This document shows, in pieces, positions 14,112 through 21,945 of a DNA stretch of 41,050 nt; the first letter of the stretch is position 1, and each line of letters starts with the position of its first letter. Below the pieces are notes generated by a model that worked only from the letters and a program-made list of their open reading frames with translations, did not search any database and had not been told where the DNA came from. A program made the position numbers and the translations under genes. The stretch is from an uncultured bacterium (GTDB lineage Bacteria; Gemmatimonadota; Gemmatimonadetes; Longimicrobiales; RSA9). Location: positions 1 to 41,050 of the forward strand of contig CALBZE010000147.1 of assembly GCA_937889645.1 (NCBI GenBank). Reading direction: 5' to 3'.

Positions 14112-14809
14112 CGGTCCCCGCGCGGGCGCACCCGATCGTGCGCTTCCTCTTCGCGGAGATGCGGCGGCAAGGCGTGACCTACTACGCGCTGGCCGAGCGC
14201 TCGGGCCTCTCGCGCGAAACGATCACGGCCTGGCGCACCCGCAACCGGCCGGACCTCGAGAGCATCGAGGCCGCGCTCGGCGCGCTCGGTTACGACGTCG
14301 GGCCACTGTTCCGCGTCGCCCCGCTCGACCTCGGCGGCGAGATCACGCTGCCCGCCGCCGTGCGGGCGGGCTACCGCCTCTCGCCCGCTCTCGCCGGAGC
14401 GGGCGGCAGGCCCGGCGCGCGCCGGCGGACGGGACGGCCCGGCGACGACGAGCGGCAGGGCGCGTTCTTCTTCGCCCGCCGGGACAGCGTCGGGGCGGCG
14501 GGCTACCGGCTCGCGGCGGCCCGTGTACGGGACGCAACGGGTGCGCAGGGGAGCGGGTCACGTGATCATGGAGCCCGCGAATCGAAAGCCCGCCCAGCGG
14601 CTCAGCTGGGCGGGGCTCATCGAAACCGGGCTTCGGCTGTCGTGACGGTCGCCGGAGGGGCGCACCCCCGGGCAGCCGACACGCCAGCGCGCCTGCCCGC
14701 TACTCAACACTATCGGCAATCTATGAGTAGCGCGCGGACCGCTTGCGTGCAAGGGGGTGTGCCCCCCGGCATTGGGAGCAATCGCCCAATGATCACGGTG
14801 AGGCGATGA
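14060..14809 (+). CDS. XRE-type HTH regulator with doubtful C-terminus (up to 249 aa)
   Basis: The first ~90 residues are a sound Cro/CI-type HTH: HPIVRFLFAEMRRQGVTYYA, ALAERSGLSRETITAWR, then SIEAALGALGYDVGPLFRV. Proteins of this kind usually end near there. Beyond about residue 95 the frame contains two RxGYRL-like motifs and then low-complexity sequence that looks untranslated, although its stop does overlap the next ATG. A frameshift or decay of the original 3' end is likely. It may control late gene expression, as it is the last gene before the late module. Confidence 0.6.
   Translation: MGRKRTITEPRVRHSRVTVPARAHPIVRFLFAEMRRQGVTYYALAERSGLSRETITAWRTRNRPDLESIEAALGALGYDVGPLFRVAPLDLGGEITLPAAVRAGYRLSPALAGAGGRPGARRRTGRPGDDERQGAFFFARRDSVGAAGYRLAAARVRDATGAQGSGSRDHGARESKARPAAQLGGAHRNRASAVVTVAGGAHPRAADTPARLPATQHYRQSMSSARTACVQGGVPPGIGSNRPMITVRR
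14589..14614. terminator. Perfect 10-bp hairpin between early and late modules
   Basis: CCCGCCCAGC (14589-14598) and GCTGGGCGGG (14605-14614) pair perfectly around a six-base loop (GGCTCA). No T-run follows. It lies in sequence that looks non-coding despite the open frame, and may terminate early transcription or act in late-gene antitermination. Confidence 0.45.
14698..14732. promoter_or_regulatory. 9-bp inverted repeat in an AT-richer patch before late genes
   Basis: CGCTACTCA (14698-14706) and TGAGTAGCG (14724-14732) are perfect arms 26 bp apart centre to centre, enclosing an unusually AT-rich 17-mer. The spacing (about 2.5 helical turns) fits a site for a dimeric activator or repressor, or a late promoter region. 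Regulation is inferred. Confidence 0.45.
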
Positions 14810-15429
14810 TCCGGCTCGAGGTCAAGATCGACCCGCGCGACCTCCGCAAGGTCGAGGCGCTCGGGCGCCAGGCGCCGTTCGCGGTGGCGCGCGCGCTGAC
14901 GAAGACGGCGCAGGACGCGCAGGCGCGGGTGAAGGCGGAGCTCCCGCACCGGTTCACGATCCGCGGGGGCTATGTCCCGGGCGGAATCCGGTATCGGCCG
15001 GCGACGAAGGCCGGGCTCGTCGCGCAAGTCGGGTCCGTCACGCCCTTCATGGAGCAGCAGGAGGCGGGCGGGCAGCGCCAGGGGAAGGGCGCGGTCCCGA
15101 TCGGGGCGCGGCGCCGCGTCACCGACCGGACGCGGCCGGGGCGCTGGCCGAGTGCGCTCCTCCGGAAGCGCGCGCACTTCCTGGCGCCGATCGAGAGCGG
15201 GTCGAGCGAGTTCGTCCTCTGGCGCCGCTACGGGCGGAAGCGCGTCGTCACGCGGGGCGCGTACAAGGGGCAGAAGCGGCAGCCGCTCGAGCTCATGTAC
15301 CGCTTCGACGACGACATCGAGATCAAGCCCCGGCTCGGGCTGTTCGGCACGACGCAACTCGTCGTGCGGGAGCGCTTCGCGGCGAACTTCCGATGGGCGT
15401 ACGAGCGGGCGCTCGCGACGGCGCGGTAG
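14806..15429 (+). CDS. Minor tail protein Z-like, 207 aa
   Basis: ATG 14806 is preceded by GAGG. Residues 20-50 (QAPFAVARALTKTAQDAQAR, VKAELP) are the typical start of lambda gpZ / prophage minor-tail-Z proteins, which complete the tail tip-proximal end during assembly. The middle is basic and Gly-rich, the C-terminus helical (ANFRWAYERALATAR). In lambda this gene lies after FII; here it precedes the terminase genes, so it has been moved or belongs to a fusion of modules. It is the first gene with late-style codon use (CTC, GTC). Confidence 0.7.
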   Translation: MIRLEVKIDPRDLRKVEALGRQAPFAVARALTKTAQDAQARVKAELPHRFTIRGGYVPGGIRYRPATKAGLVAQVGSVTPFMEQQEAGGQRQGKGAVPIGARRRVTDRTRPGRWPSALLRKRAHFLAPIESGSSEFVLWRRYGRKRVVTRGAYKGQKRQPLELMYRFDDDIEIKPRLGLFGTTQLVVRERFAANFRWAYERALATAR

Positions 15430-15510
15430 GCGGTGGAGCATCCCCGCGCCCGCCACACTGCCGCCACGACGCGGCGCCATCGTGCTCCGGCTGGTCTGGA
15501 GGGCCACCGC

Positions 15511-15813
15511 ATGCGCCTCGTTTTCGCCGCCGCCCTCGCGCTCCTCGTCCTCCCCATCGCGGCGGAGGCGCGGGAGGAGGCGCGCCACTACGATCGCAGC
15601 GGCCGCTACGTCGGGCGCACCGTCAGCCGCGGCGGCGAGGCGCGGCACTACGACCGGTCGGGGCTCTACCAGGGGCGGGCGGTCACGCGCGGCGGGGAAA
15701 CCCGCTTCTACGGGCGCGATGGCACCTATCTCGGGCGTGCCGTGACGCGGAGCGGCGAAACCCGCTTCTATGGGCGCGACGGGCTCCTCAGAGGGAAGGC
15801 GCGGGCCCGATGA
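15511..15813 (+). CDS. Secreted four-repeat protein, 100 aa
   Basis: GGAGGG precedes the ATG. A signal peptide is clear (MRLVFAAALALLVLPIAAEA, cleavage after AEA). The mature part is four copies of a ~19-residue unit (G/A-E-x-R-x-Y-x-R-x-G-x-Y-x-G-R-x-V-x-R): RHYDRSGRYVGRTVSRGGEA, then RHYDRSGLYQGRAVTRGGET, then two RFYGRDG units. Similar YDRxGRxxGR repeats occur in short periplasmic proteins of alphaproteobacteria. It is likely a lysogenic-conversion or envelope protein rather than a virion part. Upstream start ignored because the signal peptide sets the start. Confidence 0.75.
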   Translation: MRLVFAAALALLVLPIAAEAREEARHYDRSGRYVGRTVSRGGEARHYDRSGLYQGRAVTRGGETRFYGRDGTYLGRAVTRSGETRFYGRDGLLRGKARAR

Positions 15814-16064
15814 CGACGAAGCCGCGCCATCCGTGCGCCGGCCGGACCAAGGCGCAGCGCCAAGCATTCGAGGCGATCGCGATCGGGCGGGATCGCGACG
15901 GCTTCCATCCGCGCGTCCGGGCGTCTCGACGAGGAGGGCGGGGGCGACCCGGACCGGTCCGGCCGGGGGGGCTGCGGATTGCATACGGTATGCGACCCCC
16001 CCCCTTGGGTCCTCCCGGCGGGGGCCGCCGTCGCGGGTGCCTCGCGACCCCGGGACTTTGCTAG
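15810..16064 (+). CDS. Short ORF with a plausible N-terminus, possibly frameshifted, 84 aa
   Basis: ATG 15810 overlaps the upstream stop. The first ~30 residues (HPCAGRTKAQRQAFEAIAIG) look like the start of a known kind of small phage protein whose homologues continue with HPATL-type sequence; here the frame turns Gly/Pro/Arg-rich and low-complexity after FHPR. A frameshift or deletion is likely, or this end is the cos region rather than coding. The last part carries the GCGACC repeats described separately. Confidence 0.4.
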   Translation: MTTKPRHPCAGRTKAQRQAFEAIAIGRDRDGFHPRVRASRRGGRGRPGPVRPGGLRIAYGMRPPPLGPPGGGRRRGCLATPGLC

Positions 16065-16084
16065 ACTTTATACGATCCGCGACC
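15944..16084. other. Candidate cos/terminase-binding region
   Basis: The hexamer GCGACC occurs at 15944, 15992, 16044 and 16079 (spacings 48, 52, 35). Around two of them lie related 15-mers, ATACGGTATGCGACC (15983-15997) and ATACGATCCGCGACC (16070-16084), which match at 12 of 15 positions. The first overlaps a 13-bp palindrome, GCATAC-G-GTATGC (15981-15993). The region sits just before the Nu1-like gene, where lambda has cosB repeats. No cohesive-end nick site could be defined, and a weak TATACG -10-like box lies at 16069-16074. Confidence 0.45.
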
Positions 16085-16197
16085 GTTTTTTGTTTCCATC
16101 CCGGCCCGTCGAGGGCGGGCCATCGGAGCCGCAGCCGTCCGCGTAGGCGCGCCGACCTCGCTTTCGCGCGCACCTCGACCGCCGCCAGGCTCCCCGC

Positions 16198-16731
16198 ATG
16201 GGCAAGAGGGTGAATCGGAACGAGCTCGCCGAAATCTTCGACGTCTCGCTCCCGACCGTCTCCGCCTGGCTTCGCGCCGGGATGCCGGTCCTCGAGCAAG
16301 GGCGGAAGGGCCGGGAGTACGCCTTCGACACGGGCGAGGTCCGGAAATGGCTCGAGGCCCGCGCCGTCGCCGCCACGCAGGGCGACATGTCGAAGCTCTC
16401 CCTCGAGGAGGTCCGGAAGCGGTACGAGACGGCGCGGGCGGCGCGCGAGGAGCTCGAGCTCGCCAAGGCGAAGCGCGAGGTCGTGCCGATCGACGAGGTC
16501 GCGAAGGTCGTCGGCGCGGAATTCTCTCGCTGCAAGACGCGCCTCCTCGCCATTCCCGTGAAGGTCCGCCCGGTCGTCGACGAGTGGACCGGGAACCCGG
16601 AGGCGACGGCCGAGATCGTCGCCGCGATCGAGCGACAGATTTTCGAGGGGCTCTCCGAGATCGTCTCGCACGTCGCGGACGAAGGCGACGAGGAGGAGAG
16701 CGGGGGCGGAGGCGATGCAGGCCCCGAGTAG
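16198..16731 (+). CDS. terS: Terminase small subunit, lambda Nu1-like, 177 aa
   Basis: An N-terminal winged-helix-type HTH (VNRNELAEIFDVSLPTVSAW followed by LRAGMPVLE) would bind cos. The middle is a long helical, charged segment (EEVRKRYETARAAREELELA) for oligomer formation, and the C-terminus is acidic and Gly-rich, the likely contact to the large subunit. Length agrees with lambda Nu1 (about 180). It overlaps the large subunit gene by 17 bp. It recognises the packaging site and delivers the large subunit to the DNA. Confidence 0.85.
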   Translation: MGKRVNRNELAEIFDVSLPTVSAWLRAGMPVLEQGRKGREYAFDTGEVRKWLEARAVAATQGDMSKLSLEEVRKRYETARAAREELELAKAKREVVPIDEVAKVVGAEFSRCKTRLLAIPVKVRPVVDEWTGNPEATAEIVAAIERQIFEGLSEIVSHVADEGDEEESGGGGDAGPE

Positions 16732-18781
16732 CGCCGCCGCCGGCCGGGCGGGCGCGGCCGAGGCGCTCGCCGCCCGCGGCGTCCTCGAGGAGATGCGGGC
16801 GGAGTCCCGCCGCGCCCTCCGCCGCCAGGTCCGCCACACGATCGCCCGCGCCTGCGCGCCGCCGCCGCGGCTGACCGTCTCGCAATGGGCCGACGAGTAC
16901 CGATACCTCTCGCCGGAGAGCTCGAGCGAGCCGGGGAAGTGGTCGACCTCCCGCGTCGAGCCCGCGCGCGGCGTCATGGACGCCTTCACCGACCCGCGCG
17001 TCGAGCGGGTTACGGCGATGGTCTGCACTCAGGTGCTCAAGACGGAGAGCCTCAACAACGTCGTCGGGTTCCACATCGCGCAGGACCCGGCGCCGATCCT
17101 CGCCCTCCAACCGACGATCGCCATGGCGGAGGCGTGGTCGAAGGACCGCCTCGCGCCGATGCTCCGCGACACGCCGGCCCTCAAGGGGCGGGTCGGCGAC
17201 CCGCGGGCGAAGGACTCCGAGAACACCATCCTCCACAAGACCTTCGCGGGCGGGCATATCACGATTGCGGGCGCCAATTCGCCCGCGAGCCTCGCCTCCC
17301 GCCCGATCCGCATCGTCCTGTGCGACGAGGTCGACCGCTACCCGCCCTCCGCCGGCACCGAGGGCGATCCCGTCTCCCTGGCGGTCGAGCGGACCTCGAC
17401 CTTCTGGAATCGTAAGATCGGCCTGTTCTCGACGCCGACCGTCAAGGGCAAGAGCCGGATCGAGGCATCCTTCCTCGAGAGCGACCAACGCCGATTCTTC
17501 GTCCCGTGCGCGCATTGCGGCGAGGCGCGCCCGCTGAAATGGGCTCAGGTCCGCTGGCAGGAAGGGAAGCCCGAAACCGCCGCCTACTACTGCGAGTGCT
17601 GCGGCTCGGCGTGGTCGGAGGGGCAGCGCCTCCGCGCGATCCGCCGCGGGCGATGGCGGCAGACGGCCGAATTCATCTGCTGCGGCGACAAACAGACGCC
17701 GAGCAAATGGGACGCGGACGGGCGCTCGCTCTGCCGCGTGTGCGCTCGCCCCTCCCCCTTCGGCGGGCACGCGGGATTCCACCTGAACAAGCTCGCGTCG
17801 CCTTGGACCACGATCCCGAAGATCGTCGCGCAATTCCTCGAGGCGAAGAATTTCCCCGACCGACTCAAGGTCTGGGTCAACACGACCCTCGCCGAGACGT
17901 GGGAGGACGCGGGCGAGAGCGTCGAGGCGGGCGGTCTGTTCGAGCGCCGGGAGGATTACGAGGCGGAGCCGCTCCCGCCTGGCGTCCTCCTCGTCACGGC
18001 GGGAGTCGACATCCAAGACGACCGGGCGGAGATCGAGTACCTAGGGCACGGGCTCGAGGAAGAGACGTGGTCGCTCGACTACCTCCGCCTCTACGGCGAC
18101 CCGACGAGCCGGCAGTTCTGGGAGGCGATCGACGAGGCGCTCGCCCGCCGCTTCACGCACCCCTCGGGCCGGAGCCTGGCGATCGAGGCGGCGTGCGTGG
18201 ACTCCGGCGGGCACCATACGCAAGCGGTCTACGATTTCTGCCGCCCGCGCGCCGGGCGCCGGGTCTGGGCGATCAAGGGCGCGGCGGGCGCCCGCCCCAT
18301 CTGGCCGGAGAAGGCGACGAAGAACGCCGCGAAGAGAGTCAATGTCTTCATCCTCGGCGTCGATACCGCCAAGGATCTCATTTACAAGCGCCTGACCATC
18401 GCCGAGCCCGGCCCCGGTTATTGCCACTTCCCGAAGCGATACGGGGAGAGTTATTTCGACGGGCTGACGGCGGAAAAGGCTGTCACGAAGTACCGCAACG
18501 GCTTCCCGTATCGGGTTTGGGAGAAGCCCGCGGGCGGGCGCAACGAGCCGCTCGACTGTCGCGTCTATGCGCTCGCCGCCCGGCTCTCGTTGAAGGTCGA
18601 CCTCCCGCGGCGCGCCGTGATGCTCGCGGTCGCGCCGCCGCCGGACGCCGCCGCAACCCGCGCAGAAAATGCACAGGTTCGCGCCGCCACGCCTCCGGCG
18701 CCGCCACCGCCCGCCAGGAAGCCGACGCCGTCGCCCGCCGTCCGGCGCAGGGGGACACGGTCGAGAGGCGTCTCGGCATAG
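16715..18781 (+). CDS. terL: Terminase large subunit, lambda gpA family, 688 aa
   Basis: Lambda-A-type packaging motor. Walker-A-like CTQVLKT (104-110), Walker B IRIVLCDEVD (198-207), then a coupling segment (KIGLFSTP). A Cys4 element (CAHCG and CECCG) and more Cys pairs (CCGDK, CRVC) follow. The nuclease half starts at GVDIQDDRAEIEYLG, with the acidic residues expected of the cos-cleaving endonuclease. The last ~50 residues are Pro/Arg-rich. It pumps DNA using ATP and cuts cos; presence of this gpA type predicts cohesive-end packaging. Confidence 0.95.
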   Translation: MQAPSSAAAGRAGAAEALAARGVLEEMRAESRRALRRQVRHTIARACAPPPRLTVSQWADEYRYLSPESSSEPGKWSTSRVEPARGVMDAFTDPRVERVTAMVCTQVLKTESLNNVVGFHIAQDPAPILALQPTIAMAEAWSKDRLAPMLRDTPALKGRVGDPRAKDSENTILHKTFAGGHITIAGANSPASLASRPIRIVLCDEVDRYPPSAGTEGDPVSLAVERTSTFWNRKIGLFSTPTVKGKSRIEASFLESDQRRFFVPCAHCGEARPLKWAQVRWQEGKPETAAYYCECCGSAWSEGQRLRAIRRGRWRQTAEFICCGDKQTPSKWDADGRSLCRVCARPSPFGGHAGFHLNKLASPWTTIPKIVAQFLEAKNFPDRLKVWVNTTLAETWEDAGESVEAGGLFERREDYEAEPLPPGVLLVTAGVDIQDDRAEIEYLGHGLEEETWSLDYLRLYGDPTSRQFWEAIDEALARRFTHPSGRSLAIEAACVDSGGHHTQAVYDFCRPRAGRRVWAIKGAAGARPIWPEKATKNAAKRVNVFILGVDTAKDLIYKRLTIAEPGPGYCHFPKRYGESYFDGLTAEKAVTKYRNGFPYRVWEKPAGGRNEPLDCRVYALAARLSLKVDLPRRAVMLAVAPPPDAAATRAENAQVRAATPPAPPPPARKPTPSPAVRRRGTRSRGVSA

Positions 18782-18857
18782 GTTACGCGACTTCGCTCCG
18801 GCGAGGCGCCCGCGCCCGATAGGTTCGGATCGGCATGAAGGGGCAAGGGGCGCCACT

Positions 18858-19064
18858 TTGGGGCAGTACGCGGACAAGCTCGCCAAGGTCGACGCCGCGA
18901 TCCGCGCCGTCCTCGAGCGCGGGCAGCGCGTGACGATCAACGGCCGCGAGCTCTGGCGCGCGGACCTCGAGGCGTTGCGGCGTGAGCGCAAGCGCCTCGA
19001 GCCCCTCGCCGAGCGCGAGAGGCGGGGCGGCGGGATCCGCGTCCGCCGAATCGCCCCGCTATGA
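18858..19064 (+). CDS. Head-tail joining protein, gpW-like, 68 aa
   Basis: Helix-strand-helix protein: LGQYADKLAKVDAAIRAVLE, then the beta hairpin RVTINGRELW, then ADLEALRRERKRLEPLAERE. Lambda gpW has the same 68-residue length, position (between terminase and portal) and layout; it plugs the portal after packaging. I take the TTG at 18858 as start because no in-frame ATG gives a sensible N-terminus and AAGGGG is suitably placed upstream. The end overlaps the portal ATG (ATGA). Confidence 0.78.
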   Translation: MGQYADKLAKVDAAIRAVLERGQRVTINGRELWRADLEALRRERKRLEPLAERERRGGGIRVRRIAPL

Positions 19065-20659
19065 GCGTCGCGGTCCGCCCGAAGATCCGCGTCCCCGCGC
19101 GCACGACGCCGGTCGCGGGGATCACGCGCGGCGAGCTCCGCGCGCTCGGCCGCTTCGCCGCGCTGTACGTCGGCGGCGGCGGCTACTCCGGCGCGCGGTC
19201 CGACAAGGCGAGCCTCCGCAACTGGCACACCTGGCCGGGCTCGGCGGACGGCGACACGCTCGGCGACCTCCCGACGCTCCGCGGCCGGTCGCGCGACCTC
19301 GGGCGCAACAACCCGCTCGCGGCCGGCGCCATCTCGACCCTCACGACGAACGTCATCGGCACGGGGCTTTGGCCGTGCGCGGCGCCGAACGCCGAGCTCC
19401 TCGGGATCTCCGAGGCGGAGGCGGAGGCGTTCGGCCGGCGCGCCGAGCTCCTCTTCAACGTGTGGGCAGACTCCGAATTCTGCGACGCCGCGCGCTCGAC
19501 CAATTTCGCCGGGCTGCAAGAGATCGCCTTCCGCGGCGTCATCGAGAGCGGCGATCACTTCGTCCTGCGGCGCCAGATCCCGCGGAAGGGCGCGATCGTC
19601 GGGCTCGCGCTGCAATTGATCGAGGCCGACCGGGTCGCGAACCCGCCGACCGTCCCCGAGACGGAGCGGGTCGCGGCGGGGATAGAGGTCGACGCGGACG
19701 GCGCGCCGGTCCGCTACCATATCCGCTCGCGCCATCCCGGCGACGCGCTCGCCTCGCCCGGCGCCGAGCTCGATCACACGACGATTCCCGCCTTCGGGCC
19801 GAGGACGGGCGAGCGGCTCGTCCTCCATCTCTTCCGCAAGCTCCGGTCCGGGCAGCGCCGCGGCGTCCCGTACCTGGCGCCCGTGATCGAGCCCCTCAAG
19901 CAGCTCGACCGCTACTCCGAGGCGGAGCTCATGGCGGCGGTCGTCTCCTCGTTCTTCACCGTCTTCGTGAAGACGGAGAGCGGCGAGGGAATCGGCGACC
20001 TCGAGGGCGCGCCGGTCGGCGCGGCCGGCGAGATCAACCTCGGGCCGGGCGCGGTCGTCGACCTCGCCCCCGGCGAGGACGTGCAATTCGCCAACCCGAG
20101 CCGCCCCTCGGCGCAATTCGATCCCTTCTGGCTGGCGATCGTGCGTCAGATCGGCGTCGCCCTCGGGATCCCTTACGAGATCCTGATCCAGCACTTCTCG
20201 TCGAGCTACTCGGCGAGCCGGGCTGCGCTCGAAACCGCCTGGCAGCATTTCCGGGTCCGGCGCGATTGGCTGGCGTCCTCGTTCTGCCAGCCGGTCTATG
20301 AGTGGTTCGTCGCCGAGGCGGTCGCGCGCGGCCTCCTCGCCGCGCCGGGCTTCGACGACCCGATCCGCCGCGCCGCGTGGTGCGCGGCGACGTGGATCGG
20401 CGATGCGCGGATCTCCCTCGACCCCGTGAAGGACGCGAGGGGCGACGCCATCGCCGAGGCGCACGGCTGGAAGACGGCCGAGCAGATCACGGCGGAGCGG
20501 ACCGGCGGCGACTGGCGCCGGAACATGCAGAAGCGGGCCCGCGAGGTCGAGGAGCGGCGCAAGGCGGGGCTCGACCCGGTCCCCGCGACGCCTGGTGCCG
20601 CTCCGCCCGGCGGAGGCGGCGGCGCTTCCGACGACCGCGAGGAGGGCGATACGGCATGA
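19061..20659 (+). CDS. Portal protein, lambda gpB family, 532 aa
   Basis: Lambda-type portal: GGGYSGARSDKASLRNWHTW near the start, GRSRDLGRNNPLAAGAISTL in the clip/wing region, and the conserved VIEPLKQLDRYSEAELMAAV stretch of the stem. Length matches lambda gpB (about 530). It forms the dodecameric ring at one vertex through which DNA enters. The C-terminal ~40 residues are a Gly/Pro-rich tail (GAAPPGGGGGASDD). It overlaps gpW upstream and the protease downstream. Confidence 0.94.
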   Translation: MSVAVRPKIRVPARTTPVAGITRGELRALGRFAALYVGGGGYSGARSDKASLRNWHTWPGSADGDTLGDLPTLRGRSRDLGRNNPLAAGAISTLTTNVIGTGLWPCAAPNAELLGISEAEAEAFGRRAELLFNVWADSEFCDAARSTNFAGLQEIAFRGVIESGDHFVLRRQIPRKGAIVGLALQLIEADRVANPPTVPETERVAAGIEVDADGAPVRYHIRSRHPGDALASPGAELDHTTIPAFGPRTGERLVLHLFRKLRSGQRRGVPYLAPVIEPLKQLDRYSEAELMAAVVSSFFTVFVKTESGEGIGDLEGAPVGAAGEINLGPGAVVDLAPGEDVQFANPSRPSAQFDPFWLAIVRQIGVALGIPYEILIQHFSSSYSASRAALETAWQHFRVRRDWLASSFCQPVYEWFVAEAVARGLLAAPGFDDPIRRAAWCAATWIGDARISLDPVKDARGDAIAEAHGWKTAEQITAERTGGDWRRNMQKRAREVEERRKAGLDPVPATPGAAPPGGGGGASDDREEGDTA

Positions 20660-21933
20660 GGGCTCTCGAGGCCGCCCTCGCGGCGCCGTGGGCGATGGAG
20701 GAGGGCGCGCTCCGCGGGCTCCTCGAGATCGCGGCGCGCGAGAACGACCCGACGCCGGAGGCGCTCGAGGCGTACCGGGCGCAATGGCTCGAGCGCGGCG
20801 AGCGGGCGCGGGTCCGCGACGGCGTCGCGATCCTCGACGTCCGCGGCCCGCTGTTCAAGCGGGCGAACCTCTTCGCCGCCATGTCGGGCGCGACCTCATA
20901 CGAGGTTCTCCGGCGCGACCTCGCGACCGTCCTCGACGACGACACGATCGGCGCGATCCTGCTGCACGTCGACTCGCCCGGCGGCGAGGCGCTCGGGGCC
21001 GGCGAGCTCGCCGAGGCGATCTATGCGGCGCGCGGGCGGAAGCCGATCGTCGCCTATGTCGGCGGGCTCGGCACCTCCGCCGCCTATTGGCTCGCCTCCG
21101 CCGCCGACGAGGTCGTGATCGACGCGACGGCAATCGTTGGCTCGATCGGCGTCCGGATGGCGGTCCGCGACACGCGCGCCGCCGAGGAGAAGGCGGGGAT
21201 CAAGACGATAACGTTCGTCTCCTCGCAGAGCCCCGCGAAGGTCGACGACCCGGCGACCGACGAGGGCCGGGCGCGGATCCAAAAGACGATCGACGCGATC
21301 GCCGAGGTCTTCGTCGGCGCCGTCGCGCGAAACCGGGGCGTCTCGCGCGAGACGGTCATCGAGAGGTTCGGGCAGGGCGGGACCGAGGTCGGGCAAGCCG
21401 CGGTCGACGCCGGGCTCGCCGACCGCCTCGGCAGTTTCGAGTCGGTCTTCGGCGATCTCGCCGCCAAGGCCCGGGAGAGGTCCGTCCGGCCGGGCGGATT
21501 CGTCGTCGGCGCGACCGGCGGCATCGTTGGCAGCAAGGGGAGTCCCGCAATGGCGGACGAGAAGGACAAGGCTCCGGTCGCGACCGCACCGGAGCCGATC
21601 ACGGTCGAGGCGATCGCGAAGAACCATCCGGAGATCGCGGCGCACTTCCGCAAGGAGGGCGCGACCGCGGAGCGCGAGCGGATCGGCAAGATCCAGGCGA
21701 TCGCGCTCCCGGGATACGAGGCGCAGACGAAAGAGGCGATCGAATCCGGCTCGACGCCGGAGGCGTTCGCCGTTCGGATCGTCGAGGCCGAGAAGGCGAA
21801 GGGCGGCGCCCGCCTCGAGGCGATCAAGGGCGACGAGGCGGCGATCAAGCCTCCGGCGCCCGGCGCCGAAAAGGGCGAGGGCGACGAGGTCGCGGCGATG
21901 GTCGCCTCGATCATGTCGGCGGCGAAGGGCTGA
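20656..21933 (+). CDS. Head maturation protease fused to scaffold, lambda gpC-like, 425 aa
   Basis: Residues 50-270 form an S49/SppA-type serine protease: ILLHVDSPGGEA, AYVGGLGTSAAYWLAS with nucleophile S141, and QSPAKVDDPATDEG with probable base K195. It processes the prohead. Residues ~299-425 are a separate helical, charged domain (KDKAPVATAPEPITVEAIAK) that acts as the scaffold. The same fusion is found in lambda gpC, whose C-terminus is also made alone as Nu3. ATG 20656 overlaps the portal stop. Confidence 0.92.
   Translation: MRALEAALAAPWAMEEGALRGLLEIAARENDPTPEALEAYRAQWLERGERARVRDGVAILDVRGPLFKRANLFAAMSGATSYEVLRRDLATVLDDDTIGAILLHVDSPGGEALGAGELAEAIYAARGRKPIVAYVGGLGTSAAYWLASAADEVVIDATAIVGSIGVRMAVRDTRAAEEKAGIKTITFVSSQSPAKVDDPATDEGRARIQKTIDAIAEVFVGAVARNRGVSRETVIERFGQGGTEVGQAAVDAGLADRLGSFESVFGDLAAKARERSVRPGGFVVGATGGIVGSKGSPAMADEKDKAPVATAPEPITVEAIAKNHPEIAAHFRKEGATAERERIGKIQAIALPGYEAQTKEAIESGSTPEAFAVRIVEAEKAKGGARLEAIKGDEAAIKPPAPGAEKGEGDEVAAMVASIMSAAKG
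21550..21933 (+). CDS. Nested in-frame scaffold protein, lambda Nu3-like, 127 aa
   Basis: Within the protease gene an ATG at 21550 (codon 299) is preceded by AAGGGGAG at ribosome-site distance and opens the scaffold domain MADEKDKAPVATAPEPITVE. It is in the same frame and ends at the same stop, so the C-terminal domain can be made separately in larger amounts, as lambda does with Nu3. The protein is acidic and helical, typical of scaffolds. Separate expression is inferred from the site. Confidence 0.7.
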   Translation: MADEKDKAPVATAPEPITVEAIAKNHPEIAAHFRKEGATAERERIGKIQAIALPGYEAQTKEAIESGSTPEAFAVRIVEAEKAKGGARLEAIKGDEAAIKPPAPGAEKGEGDEVAAMVASIMSAAKG

Positions 21934-21945
21934 GGGGGACGCAGC

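Noticed and set aside
14710..20464. Several 650-800 codon minus-strand ORFs
   Set aside because: They lie opposite terminase, portal and tail Z, have biased low-complexity composition and no family signatures.
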